Numbered from the stretch's first letter, positions 42,601 to 57,600 are shown. The stretch is DNA of 64,000 nucleotides from Owenia fusiformis (GCA_903813345.2 CAIIXF020000005.1:22757375-22821374); one strand, 5' to 3'. Translations and numbers: made by a program. The notes: generated from the letters alone by a model not told the origin.

Positions 42601-45600
42601 TGAAAAAGGAGAATATCCAAGTGACTGGAGCATTGGTATGCTCAGTGCACTTTATAAACAAGGCAGCCGTTTTCAAGCTGATAATTATCGAGGCATTAAT
42701 GTACTGGCCTGTATAGGAAATTTATTTGACTCAGTTATACAAAATCGTCTTGTCTTTAATGCTGAAGTGCAAAATTCGCCAGACCCACTTCAGGGTGCTT
42801 ATAAAGAAAATAGACGTACAACTGATAATATTTTTATTTTGCAAACACTTATTAACAAATTCAAGCAGCATAAGAAACCATTGTATACATGTATGATTGA
42901 CTTTAGGAAGGCGTTTGATTATATAGATCGCTCGGTACTGTTATATAAACTATGTAAATCTGGAATTCATCCACAGACTAAAATGTACAAGATTATAGAG
43001 AGCATGTACTCTAAATCTAAATCATGTCTCAAGTTAGAAAATGGAGTCACAGAAACTTTTGACACTGAAATAGGAGTTTTACAAGGAAGTGTTTTAAGTA
43101 CATTTTTATTCAATCATTTCATAGATGACTTAAATGAAATATTACCACCCAGATGTGGTGTTACTTTGAATGATGCCAATTTTAATCATCTACTATGGGC
43201 AGATGATCTTGTACTTGTTTCAGAATCACACAATGGACTTCAGTTGTTATTAGATTCACTTTTTGCTTTCTGTAAAATTAATAGACTTATAGTCAACACC
43301 CTTAAGACAAAGGTACTGATTTTTAACTCTAAATATTCAGATCCTTTCACTTTTAATAATCAAGAAATTGAACGTGTAAATAAATATAAATATCTCGGTG
43401 TTATTCTTACTGATAACAATAAATTTGATATTAACACTGCTTATCTTAAAGAACAATCACGAAAGGCAATATTCAAAATCAAACAACAGTATAAGAAATT
43501 CAATGATGTACCACCCGATGTTGCTCTTCACCTTTTTGATTCATTAGTCAGTCCAATACTTTGTTATGGGTGTGAGATTTGGTATGATAAGAAACAGATG
43601 AAATCTATTGAAACATTGCATTTGTCCTTTTTAAAATCTATTCTAGGAGTCAAAACTCAAACAGCTAATCCTGCAGTATATGGTGACCTCGGTAGATTTC
43701 CCTTATCTATCAAAATTGAATTATCTTTGATAAAATACTGGTTAAGACTTATAAAACTACCAGAATCTAATATTTTAAATCAAGCTTATTTATATGGTCA
43801 AGAAAAACATGAATTAGGGTTTAAATCATGGTCTGAAAAAGTTTATGATATTCTTCACAAATGTGAACTAACAGAGTATTGGGATGACCAAAGTCAAAAT
43901 ACAGACAACTTAGTAAACTTGGTTGACAAGAAACTAAAGAATGCATTTATAAATAATTGGAGAAATGATATTTTACAATATCCTATATTAAGAACATATA
44001 AGCTATTTAAGAAAGATTTTGAATTAGAACCATATTTGAAACTAGATAATAAAAAATATAGATTAGCAATAGGTAGATTTAGGTTAAGTTCACATCGGTT
44101 AAAAATAGAATCTGGAAGACACATAAAACCCAAACCTAAACCAGTTAATGAAAGGTTGTGTAATATATGTAAATGTGTGGAGGATGAATTTCATTTTATC
44201 ATAAATTGTACAAAGCATTCTCAACACAGGCAAATATTTTTCAGTAAAATTCCTGAAATATTACCAACATTTGACTTGAATAGTAACGATTTATTTATAA
44301 ATATAATTTCTAATGATAATATCATCTTCCAACGACATCTTGGTAAATTTATATACCAATCATTTAACAATTTAGAATAATCAGCAAAATTTGTGCATCA
44401 CACTTTAAAATATTTTGCCTTTCTTGTATGCTTTCTGTAAAAAATATATCAAATCATGTATATTTTTTATAAAAATGTAGTTTTAGTAAGTAGTTTAGTA
44501 GTAGATAGTAGTTTTAGTGAGTAGTTTATGACTAATGTAATCATGTTATGATACAATATGTCAATAAAAGTTATATATATACATGTTCCACTTAATAGAT
44601 TTTGGTAGATTTTTAGTATGTCATTTCATATATTTATATGAATTGGAAAAACAACATTTTATTACTATTGCAATTAGTTTTGGGTCAAATGTTACTTTGA
44701 CTGGACTATAAAGCTTGATTGGTGAGATTTGGTAAATATTATGAAACCACTGTAAATTTGTTAGAAACAAGCTTTAAACAGGGCATTCTAGAAAAAGATC
44801 TGTGAAATTCCATTATTACCACCTTGCAGGGCCTGTTCTAGGGGTTTTAGTACTAGTTGAGAAGGCATTTAAATTGCTATATTGACGTGAGCAATATTGT
44901 GTCGGGCGTTAATGACTTTAGTCGGGCAATAATGACATTATCCGCCCATCTATGTTTCCCGGGAAAAGTGATATCGTTCAGTGCGTAAGATTTTCTATTT
45001 CAAATTTGCTATTTCAGCCCTGGGCATTAACGGTGGTAATAATAGTAATAACGTCATTTCTGCGGGCAAAATAGTGAAATATTGGACCTTGGGCCTGCGG
45101 CCCTTGGTCCAATATTTCACTAAATTGCCCGCAGAAATGACGTTATTGTACTATTAAGGTGTAATATGAGTATGATTATCAAAATTATCAGCATTTTTAT
45201 TCAGAAGTTCCATTTTTGATTATAATGATAACTACTTTTACTCACATTTTTTTATTGTGCCCATATTTGGGAACAAATCAATGCTTTTTACATTGTTTGC
45301 TTCTTGTGCATATACGAGATATATTGTAGTTATTTTAATATGATAGAGTAAACGTAACTCTGGATCATAGAAGTAAAAATAAATGAGAAATCTATATCAA
45401 CCTGAATCAGAATAGACTTGGGTTAGATATTGTTTCAGTTGGTTCATTTTGATACATTTCACCTTGGCTGACAATGGTTGGTATGTCAATGTTCTTGCTT
45501 GTCCTACTGTTCAGTTCAGTTGTTTCCCATGTAGGATTCTGAATCTTACAGTGAAGTAATCTTCTGTACGCCAGTCTGAAGTCCTTACTCTTAAATCCAT

Positions 45601-48600
45601 ATATTATTGCATTGCTGAATGAGTTACAGTATAGGCATTTTCACGAATAAGTGACACTTTTCGATATTTTTTTGTAACAGCATCCTTATTTATTCAATTT
45701 AAGGTATAAAAGAAAAACAATGCTTTCTAGAAGTTGGTACCATAATGGTCTTATATGCACATCATGAAAAAATACAATATGTTGTTGCTTATTTTAAAAA
45801 TCAACAAGTAATGACCCAAAATATGCTATTTTTTGGTGTAACAAGCATTTCACTTTAATTGTGACCATGTTTACATGATCACAGAAGGGCTAATATCATA
45901 GATAGATCGACAATTCTTATACCAAGTGGTAGCTAAATCATTTATCTTTCATATGTTTTTTAAATTGTTTCAAACACTGTCATATAGCCCATGTTGTAAC
46001 CGTTTTTATATCATGACTACTCTGTAACACTTTTACATTTTTTGGAGAGCTATTTTATGTTTTTTAGCACAGAAAATCTGTAGCTGAGTATTTTCCTTCA
46101 TATATAATGATTTTGAATAGCTAACATATTCATATATAACTTGTAAAAAGCTTTTCACTTGGAATTATTTAATTAACAAATAGCGAATAAAAGTTCTGAA
46201 TCATTTTTTAGGAGTCACAAACCATGAGGTGTCCGTAATGGCAAAGTTTCTACAATTTACATAGTACTTATATCTTAACTATTCTTATTTTTTAATGAAA
46301 TGAACACAACTTATCAATCAAATAATAATTTAACAATGATTGACCTTTTACTTTCTGATCCAGAAGCAGATATGGTGTCTGAAATGTAGTGAGGTGTCCG
46401 TAATGCTACATGATTTATCAATTCAAATTGTGAAATTAGCTTACTTTATCCCAAAAATCACTGTTGAATATTTCCCAAGTGTCTCTCTACATATGTTTAT
46501 TAAATTTAAACTGATATTGCCACTGATAATATTTGAAAAAAAATTTTACCATAAGCTACGGGGGTCCATTTTACAAACATCAGTACTGATTAAAAATGAG
46601 GCAGAAATTAATTAAAATTGATTTTAAATTCCAAGTCTTTACTAGGCATATGGAGTCAAAACTAGATTTAGTTTTTTGAAATAAATAGAAACAAATAAAA
46701 AGAATAAATAGTTTTTAAAAAACATTACGGACACCTCAAGCCTATTGATTTTATGTTTAAAGCAAAAATAACCTATTTTCAAAGCAGTAAATAACCTTTA
46801 TAAGTAAAAAATGGAGAAAACAAAGTATGCAGAGGAGGAAAAAGATATTAGGTTAAAAATACAAACCAGCAAAAGAAAATAAGAGGAAACATGTACTTGA
46901 AAGAAAATTTTTAAAATGTTGCACTTAAAAGGCAATATATCTAATAGTGATATAGAGAATCCAGTCCAAAGATTTCAACGCATTGTTAACACATTCTGAA
47001 ATGACTCATGAAGTACCAAAAAAGCATTGCATCAAAAAACATGATATTTGAATTCATATAAACACAATGTAGAGTGGAGATGATGAGTTTTAATCTTTTG
47101 TGACAACTAGACCAAAGAACAGCAAGTACCCAAAAACAAAGCAGCAAGAGTGCTTCAAGTTCATTTTGGATGAAAAGCATAATTCATTTTCAATTTTATA
47201 TATTTATTTTAAATTGTTTGTGTCATTTGATATCCTACACCTTAAAGTTTGTCGTGTAGTCAATTTTTTACCTTGCCTTGTTCTTTCCTTAAGCTTGTGT
47301 TCATTGATTTGAATTGCCTGGTTTGGCGGGTATGTGTCTTGAAGCAAGACTAATTTGTTGGACAAAACTAAAATAGTTATATGGTTCAAATAGAACGATA
47401 TTACCATATAACATTCTTGTCAAAACATGCCATATTGCAACACAAACAAGGGTATAGTAATCAGTGGTGAACAGAGATATCCATAATGTTTGAGATAAAA
47501 TGACTATAATTAATTAAATAATTAAATAGGACATCCAAGTGATTTCACTTCTTAAATTGTTCAGCCCAGGTACAGATTGTTTTCCTCTTGTTATCTTGGT
47601 CAATGTAAAGTATACTGTTAAATCATACATTTCTTTGTAAAATTCAATGTATGTCTACATGTTTATTGTATACCTAGGCAAAGGGGCTAAATAAAGTTCA
47701 TTCACCATACATATTCAATTATTTTGATAAACAATTGTTACGAAAAGGTTTTGATATATATCTTCAAACAAAACTTACTTTTGCCACCTAAAACTGAAAA
47801 GAATTTAAAACGAGCAAATTTGAGGTGTCCGTAATGCTATCTCTTTCATCATTTAAAGATAAATTGATAGATTTTGAAACAAACACAGATAATTCAGTGG
47901 ATAGCAATTGAAAGACCGTGGAATAATCTACAAAATTGGATACTTTTGTTGGGGCTGCAATGTGAATTTATCTAATGATGTGACTTTATTTTGTTAAATC
48001 TAATTCATTAAGTGAGGAGGTAGATATGTTCAGAACAAATATTACTTTTTCTTCATATTTTGCAACCAGTTGTTGTACAAAATGTGTTATCAATGATATA
48101 AGACTTAAAAAAAATGTCAGAAACAAAAATATTCCTGTTTTGAATGTTGGTTTGTGAGCATATTGAGAGTGAATTGTCCGTAATGCCAATTTCAGTACCT
48201 ATAAAGATGACAGTATTTTGTAAATTTGCAGATGCAGATACTTAGGAATTTTTACATCATCAAAAGCCTGACATATGAAAGTGTAAAAATCTTCATAAAC
48301 AATAAGGAAAACTTGAAAAAAAAATTTTGACATTTTGAAATGGAAAAGTGTCACTTATTCGTGAAAATGCCTTATATGAATATGGCAGAGAATCTATACA
48401 TGACCTGTAACCAGACAGGAGCATGTTCATATTGCGCCAACAGGGCTGTTGTGATTGTAAATGGAATGAAACAGATCATTAAAACACCATACACCCAGGC
48501 AATCATTTTCGTAAGCTTGAAGTTTTTTGTGCTTGTACTGTTTGACATGGACAACTCCTGCGCCTGTATTTGTTTATGTTGTTTCCATGCAGCAATGAAT

Positions 48601-51600
48601 ATGTAAGCATATGCTAGTGTACTCAGTGTGAGGACACTTAGGACGTGAACTGTCAGCAAGAGGAAAGTTTTTCTGTATACAACTGCCCATAAGCAAAGAT
48701 CGCCATAATGATATTGATAATTCGCTTTCATTATAATTACACATGCTATAATATATCCCCATATTATGCTAATCAGCACTTTAATGTTACGATCTGTGAA
48801 CCATTTCGAATGAAAATATGGTCTTGCTATTGAGATTAACCGATCTATGGTGACAAGTAGAAAATTGACAAGTGATGAAAGAGCACCTAATGTGATCATT
48901 GGGAGACAGATCATACAGGAAATCCTTTCTGCTTCCAAGCTTCCATTGTAATAAACAAAGTTTGGAGCATAGAATCTAAAAGCACAAGTCAGTAATGCAA
49001 CACCTAGGGTCAGGTCAGCGCATGATAGACTCAGAATAAACTTGTTTGCATTCACTCGTTGTAAATGTCTGAATTTTGCGATGCAGATAATCGTAAGTGT
49101 GTTTGTTGTCACTATGAGAACTGCTACTATCATACATACTGTTACTATGACACCAACGAGATCAGGGTGGTCACGGTCCATTGATGGTACAGTTGTCCCT
49201 AATGGAGATACTGTTTTGTTGTAATTAAAATTATCCATTATATCCATTATATAATGTCAGGGTGGTCTCAGTCCATTGATGATAGAATTGCTCCATCTGC
49301 CTTAATGGAGATATTGTCTCTTGGATCACCTTATATTCCTTAGAACAACATGGATATCCATTCTACCTCTTCAGTATTATTCCATTAAAGTAATGAGCTT
49401 GTTTTATTAATTTCTAGTAGAGATATCTATTATACTTTATCAATGTGGCCAAATTGAAGCTAGAGTTCTGTCTTGTTTTAATTTCCATTGCATTTATATT
49501 TCAACAATAACAAGTTCATAATAGTTGTTCAGATTTATTCATTTATTGTTATAGATAATTAGTTCCTACATTTCAATTAGTATACTATTATGTTGTCTAG
49601 TACTGATATGTCATCATATATGACATCAAAGGGTCAATATTCAGTGAATATGATATCTAAATTGCAGTGCTTTTTCCTTTCTTTTAATATCATTATTTCT
49701 TGTTTTTTCTTTTCTTTTTTAAATTGTTCACATCAGCATAAGCCAATACTCTTATTGTATAATATTACATCATTTTGTAAATTGAACACTGCATTTTTAT
49801 GATAGAATTAAAATCATGGCTATAAATGGCAAAAATACTTTGTTATCTAAAAGGTTCAGCTACTATAGATACTGATTGTTTCCAATATTATCATCATTTT
49901 TGACCTTCAATTTAGCATGTTCTGGTATACATTATATTGCTTATTTAATCCCTGCGATTTTAATTATACAGTATTGAATCCTTTGCTTCATCAGCTGTCA
50001 TCTTTGTAAATAGGATGTAATTGGTTTGAAAGTGTGTCTTACATATCCTAAAATAGTCTGAAATGTTGTCACGCCATTCATTATAATTAGTGTCTGTCAC
50101 ATATTTTCTTTATTATAATTTTGTGTCATACGTATATCCTGCTCATGATCTTGTGTCATATATGCTTGTGTCATATATGCTTGTGTCATGTATCCTGTTG
50201 TGACTTTTTACTTTTTATTTAATGATATAACAAATGGGGAATGTGAATATTGAAACATTCCACTAGGCCTAGTCAGTTTAGAACGATGTGGTACATAATA
50301 TGTCCCTAATCAGTGCTTCTTATCTGTTCTTTTTGATTTAGTGCAGATTAAATTTTGTGTTGTTGATAATGAAATAAAAATACCTTTTTATTGCTATTAC
50401 TTGATTTATGACTTAACTAAGTGTCAGTCCATGCAAGTAGGTACAATATCTGGACATTTGTTTGAACAACGTTTCACTTATTAACGCTGTGTTGACTCTG
50501 AGAGTCAAGGTCAAGAGAATCTCCCCAAATCAATTACATTAAAATTAAGCTGTAATTGTCTAACTGCAATGGTTCTCTAAAGAATTGTTCATCTCAACTA
50601 ATTGGATTTCGATGTCTTATTGTAAAGTTGCAATAATTGCCTTTGAGATATTCAGAGGAACTGGTTATGAGTCTGTATAATGAAAATAATATTAATCATT
50701 GGATATGATCTTACAATATGATTGAATGTAATCATTTATTAGATGGTTATACCTCATATTTATTGCTATATTGCTTATTTTATGCAATTTCTTGCAGATT
50801 TTGAAAATCTGAAGCTTTCATATGTGTTTGTTTTATATATCCCTTCTTTATTTACCTCAGTGTTTTACTTATTTTGTATTTCAAAATGTGATAAATTAAT
50901 TATTTACTTTGGATACTAATAAGGTATAGTACTATCTAACCTCCTCTAAAGAATCCAGAGTGTTCCATAACTCTAATAGATTTATAGAATTAGATGCAAC
51001 TCTTTTGGTGTCTGCATGGTTTCTTTTCTTATTGCATGAGTAGATGGGACTCAAAGACAAACACCATACCAAAGATTAAAGCTGAATTATGTCAAAAATT
51101 GTTAAGGAAAAGATACAACTTGCAATTTAAGTATTCAGCTATTTGACTCTTTCTGACCTTCTGAAATTCAATTAGAAATTTCAGACCTATGTTAAATTAC
51201 GGAAGTAGATTTTTATTGTTGAAATATATCTTGCTTTGTTATGACAAGCTTTTCTTATATGATACAAAATGTCTAATATAAATGTAATTTTTGATAATAT
51301 CTTATGTGCAAGGGATCTTTACTCAAGGAAGCATTTTTAAATATGGTTGCTTTTTTCAAATAACCACTATTTTTCATAAAAAATAACTCAAATACCAGCT
51401 GACAGCTCTGGTTCAAACGTTATATACTAATGCTCAAGAGAAGAGTCAAATGACAAGGTATTTATTAATATTTATTAAAATATCTTTGTTATGTGGGATT
51501 TTTACTCTTTGAAGTTGCTATTATCTAGTTGTTGTTTTTTTTGGTATCAGTCTTCATTTTCAAAGTACTACTAGTATAGTATTTCTTGTTATATATTGGG

Positions 51601-54600
51601 ATTTGCAACACTGGAGTTGCTGTTTGCTAGTTTGCCCATAGGTAGAACCAGTGGAGTGGATACAAATGTGATATTAGTTAATGGAAAATGATTGGATTGG
51701 ATAGAGTGCATTCGATCATATTGAAAAAGAGATGAATGAAATTAGCAAAAGTGGATGGAATTAATTAAAGTAATAGCATGTCTATTTATGTTGGCTTCAC
51801 TTTATACAGTTATGTTACTGAAATCATTTTCTATGACTTTCAACTTTTCAAAAAAGTGTGGACCAAATCTCCATTGATACAATGTTAAAAATCTTTAAAC
51901 TCATCCCTTCAACAACCCAAATTTTCATAATTAATCACATATGTATATTAACAGGATCATATATTGTATAGCATTCAAGTTTTAGACAGATTCAGCCAAC
52001 ACTTATCACTCAATAAATCATGAAACTAAGTGACTATTGCAAGTTTTTAACATTGGAGCAAATCTGTGGAACAAACCAGGTTGTTGGTAAATGAGAAGAA
52101 TAGCATTTACATAGGTCAGTACTTTATTTAAGCACATCTATTCAGTGAATATCAGTTTTGATTGAAGATGGGTTGATCATGGATTGTTATGAGCAAAAGT
52201 AAATGCACATTGATTTAAGCATTTATATTTTGAATATCAGTTTTGTTTACCATTGGTTTAATAATAAGGATTGATAATAAAAACAGCATTAAAGAAGTGA
52301 AAAAACAACAATACGTATTAAAGATCAATCATTATAATCTTTTAGCATATATGCTATTAACAGATTGTGAATCAATTATTGCATCATTTATGGCACCTGT
52401 GATATTGTTATTATATTAATCATGTCACTTCACCCTCTTATAGATTGTGATGATGTTACAGTAAAACTTATTGAGTTGAACGCCTCAATAAGTGGAACAC
52501 TATTTCCAAAGTCAATTGTTACACACTATTATTTTATATTTGTCCAAGTTTTAGCTATTTGAATCTTGCATACGCTTTCTATTGTAAATTTTCATATGGG
52601 AACATGAAATGCCGGAAGGCGATTTGCCCCAACCCTGCCTATTCATTGTATATTTGTTTGTATTTATGAAATAAACCTATTGATATTCATAACGTCTTTT
52701 ACTTAAGTATTTATTGTGTTGTGTCAATGTCCTAGTTGCTAAAGCAATTTTGGTTTCTCACTCATTTATTGGAGCCTTTGGATGTATATACTCATGACTG
52801 ATTCACTTTTCACTAACCAAATGTAAATGTAACATACAGATAAAATATTTGGATACAAATCAACCTCATTTTTGGCAAAAATGATGAAAAATCTTTAGTG
52901 TGTTGGAACTCCAATTTGAATTGTACAATGTATGTATATGTTTTATTACAGTGTGAGCATTCAAATACTTTGGGTATTAAGAAAATGGTTGTCTCATATA
53001 GCAATGACTCTACTGCAATATGCAGATTGGTCACAAATAATATGGATTGTGTCAAATTGCTGAATCCATTTTTGGCCCACCATTTAAGTCATCTTTTTCA
53101 CATGTTTTGTGGATCCTCCTAATAGTTTGTGTCCATAATATATGAGAAAGTGCATATACACTTAAACCATAAATGAATCTTTTAAACTGAAATACATATT
53201 TTATATTTCTTCTATTTTAAGCTCCAAGAGTACAAGACTCGCATGCAAGAAACTCAGCAAGACCTTCAACGTCAACTACAAGCTTCAAAGAAGGAGGCAA
53301 AGGACTCCCAGGATGCATTTGAGCGCTATAAAGATGAAATGTCAGATCTTGCGGAGACTGTGGAAATGGCGGCTCTGGATAAAGAGATGGCTGAAGAAAA
53401 GGTAGAGTTGCATTTTTATTATTTAGATTTTAAGAAGTAACTTTCATCTATGATTTTTTCTAAATAGATTATCACGCCCGGTGATCGTAAAAATGGGACG
53501 GAGGGGGGAGCAAGCAATTTCTGGTAGACAATGTACAAATCTGCAAAAATTATTTCTTCAAGAAAAGGTTAATGATTTAATTGCTAAACGAATAGGCGCA
53601 CGGTATGGTAAAATATGTCACGTATTCTACGAATTTTTTCTAGCCGATCCTCTTCTTAGGTATAAGATCTATTAAAAAAGGCGCAACGCCACCAACGTGC
53701 AAAAGTCAATGTTTTTGCTTTAAATCAAGCATCAACGGTCTACACAACCTGCAATAAATATTTGTAAGTGACATTATCATCATAAAATTAATGACCTTAA
53801 TGACTTTACAAAATATGTTTCCATACGTTGTATAAAAAATAATCGAAATAATTAAAATGGGACGGAGGGGGGGGGAGGGGACGGAGGGGGGGGGAGCAAT
53901 ATGTCTATAAGATATGATATGAGATGTTACTTGATACTTTATATCCAGATTTTCATTGATTATGAATGCTTCTGAATATGATATAATATGTGGATGATAA
54001 GATGATTCTCAACCTTTTTCAAAATATGTTTAGTATTTCTTATTGTATTTTATTTATAGTGTGGCTTTTCCAAATATGAGGAGGTTTGATTCATATTCCA
54101 TATATGGTAATCATAAATGTATGATTGTTTTCTGAATACAGTTGTCATTTTCCAGGCTGAGACTTTACAAGTGGAGGTTGAGACCCTGAAAGAACGCTGT
54201 GAGGAACTCAATGTTGATATGGAAATCATGAAGAATGAGATGGCTGAACCAAGTATGTCTTAGATTTTACCTTTTTAGATTCTGCATTGTTTATATTTCA
54301 ACAAGAATCAAAAAATAACAACACTATTTTGAAGGGTGAAGATGAGTAATGTTCAGATCTCTCATAATGGTCCTTATTTTACTCATATTTCATTGTTGAC
54401 ATGTAAATAATGGAGTAAATTAGCATGTTCCAGGGACCATGTTAGTGCTGTCACCTTTCTCAGAGTGGATACAGAGCAGAGTCATCTGTTAAATAACACA
54501 TTCATTGAGTACACTTCTTTGTGATCAGAATGTCATTGTTTCAAACTCAATTTAATGTAAAAGTTTTCTATTTGTATATGTTTGTGATGTTGCATATTGC

Positions 54601-57600
54601 CTGTAGCATAGCTCCTTATATCAATATCATATTAATGCATCGAGTGTGTGTTCTGTAGGTGATGGGGCATATTGCCTGTAGCATAGCTCCTTATATCAAT
54701 ATCACATAAATGCATTGAGTGTTTGTTCTGTAGGTGATGGGGCAGCTAATTCTTACCAAGTGAAACAACTCGAACAGCAGAATGAGCGTCTAAAAGAGGC
54801 CCTTGTCAAGTCAGTAAACTTTGTATTTATATAGTTTCCACACTTTATTATATATGCCACCATCATGAAGTATTGACATATTGTTAGAACTTTTGGTTTT
54901 TGTAACTGGAATGGGGCATCAGTGTTGTCATCAGCTTTGAAATTTGGCATTTGTTAGAATTGTTAGACTTCTGTAATTTCTAATTTCAGAATAGAACATA
55001 ACATAAAAATATATTTTGACATCTTTTTGACTGAAAGTACAAAAATTAGACCCTCTTGTGCTTGCATTTTTCCTGACTTATTTTGTGATCTTGGTTAGCT
55101 AACATCGGCATAATTTTTTTCAGATATGGAAAAAACATAGTATTGATAACTACAAAATATTGGCTGATATATTTACATAGCAATTCACATGTGAGAATCT
55201 GAATTTAAAAAGATTAAACCAAACAAGAACTAAGGAAGAACTGAACAAATAATCATAACTCTTTTAATTGTTTACAGATTGAGGGATCTGTCTAACAATG
55301 AAAAGCATGAGAATCAGAGTTTGAACAAGCAGTTAGAACAAATTAAGGCTGAGAATAAAACTCTAGCTAAAGACAAGGAAAAACTTGCAGCTGAAGTAAT
55401 GGAGCTGCAAAATGAGGCCATAGACCTAAAAGAACAGGTAAAAGCTGCTGGACAAATAAACCATTTTTCCATATTTTATTGATAGATTCATTTGAATTCA
55501 ATTTCAGTTACATTGGGAGGCTATATCTTAAATGTATTGAAGATTGATCTGGGATAATATATTATCTGGATGCTAGTATTGCATGAATTGTGATGATTAA
55601 ATTCATGGATTTTATGTAATGATACTATCTATTTCTGGCTCTATCAGGTAATGTAATACATTTACAAATTGGTTTATTTATCAATTTCCTCCTCATTAAG
55701 TTCACCAATATGCTGAGTGAAGTGCCATTAGTTTCCAATTTCACCACCAGTTTGCTAACCAGGGTCAGATGGCAATTCTTGGTTGACATGCAAAAAGGTG
55801 AATGAAAGTGATCAGATTCTGTGAATCCCTTTTCATCTCACTTTCTATTCAATAAATCATATTTCACTTTTCATGATTTTTTTACTATAATATAACTATT
55901 TGTAGACCTTAGGAGTCACATTTTCAAAAAGATTGAATTTCAAAAAATTGCATGTAGTTATTTCAAATACAAGATCTCCTTATCAAAATATTTCTTTTTG
56001 CATCTAGTCTGTTGTAATAGACAAACAAGGAACTTGCATCAAGTATTTTACTTAAACCCACTATTCCTCTTTGAGATTTGTATGTATGTTTGTATGTACA
56101 TATTTATTGCCCATTATATAAAGGAGATACAATACATGTATTGTGTATTAGTATTGCCTTGATGCAACATAAGAATAAAACATAATGCAATATTTGATTG
56201 AATTGAAAGATATCATAATTTTAATTCTGCACCCAGCTGTACCATAAGGTAGGTTCTGGGTTTAACATAGGACATAACTGTTGGATGAATGGACTGTTGC
56301 AAAATATAGGTGAAAGTGATTACAAACAAAGAAAAGGGATTTTATAAATATTGGCTTTTGAGGCTTTACTATGGTTGTAAAGTACATGTAAGCTACTGTG
56401 TCTATATTATTCAGGCTTTCTGTCAAAATCTTTTGAATGTTTTCTTTGTTTTCTCTGAAGAGCAACTAATTCTTGCAAATGGAAAATAGGGTTTTTTCTT
56501 CCACAACTTTCTATGTAATTTCTGGCTCTGAAAATTTTTACATGTCACTGTGAATTAATAAACACAAAAAAATATTTGTTTTGGGAATGCATGGTGTCCT
56601 ATTATGCCATCAAAAGCCAATTTCATTTTTGTTTACCCCAACTGTATATTTATCAGCTTCTCTTCATTTGAATTCTTCAACAAAATAAAATAAAATCCAC
56701 TCCCAGGAATCTATTCCCTTCAGTAGCAAGATAAACTACATTTTTCAAAGCTGTTGTTATTAGGACACCTTCCTTTATGAATAAATCATTTTTTAATAAA
56801 ATGGATAAGAAGATTTATAAGGAGTTATTTGGATCTTAAAACAAGCAACACGCTGACACTTTTAAATAAAAAGAGAGACGGATAAATATTATCCATCTTC
56901 TTTCTACAAAAATAATTGACTGCATTTCAGGTTGATGCTGCACTTGGTGCTGAGGAAATGGTTGAACGTCTAACAGAACAGAACCTTGCTATGGAGGAGC
57001 AAATCCAAAGTTTAGAGGAGGAGAAAACTGACTTGGTATGTCTCATATAAAGGCCAATATGTTTGTGATCTTTACAGCCTGTTGTTAAACTGTTGACATA
57101 GGAGAGACATTCTTGAGTTAAAAGATATGTAATATAACATTAACATTGTGTTACTTTGGTTACTAAATCATAACTATTTAAATGTATGTTGCTATGGTTA
57201 TTTATTATTTACACTGTGTTGCTATGGTGTTAACAGGAACAACTGCATGAGATGAATGAGGAACTGCAGGAGAATGCACGCCATGAGGAGTTAGAATTAA
57301 GGGAAGAGGTTGATCTTGCAAATTCCAAATTTAGAGAGGTAAAGAATTTCTGAATTTGTTTAACTCATCATTTGTATACAAGTTTTACTTATTTTATTTC
57401 TAATTTAATGTTGACATAAAATCTGTCTAACTCTGATGATTTTTCTATGGAGAAGGCCTAGTGTTTAAACAGTTTGATTTTGTCAATAAAGAGGCTAAAT
57501 TTTTTATCTAATTTGAAATCAAAACATGCTTAATACACCCACACTGTGTAATTATGGCACCGTATGGTACTGTATATGACACAGTACGATACATTACCTT

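Larger units (their letters stand above)
38617..44576 (+). mobile_element. Apparently full-length two-ORF LINE
   Basis: Contains a short upstream ORF (38617-38724), an intact ORF1 (38721-40721) and an intact ORF2 (open from 40619, stop 44378-44380). The 3' region ends with AATAAAAGTTATATATATAC. The absence of stops or frameshifts in over 5 kb of coding sequence shows that this copy is young. It differs in sequence from the other two LINE groups in the window. Confidence 0.85.

Noticed and set aside
53481-53675. A 64-codon open frame next to DCTN1 exon 7
   Set aside because: The same sequence occurs in degraded form near 26840-26980, so it is better explained as a dispersed repeat.
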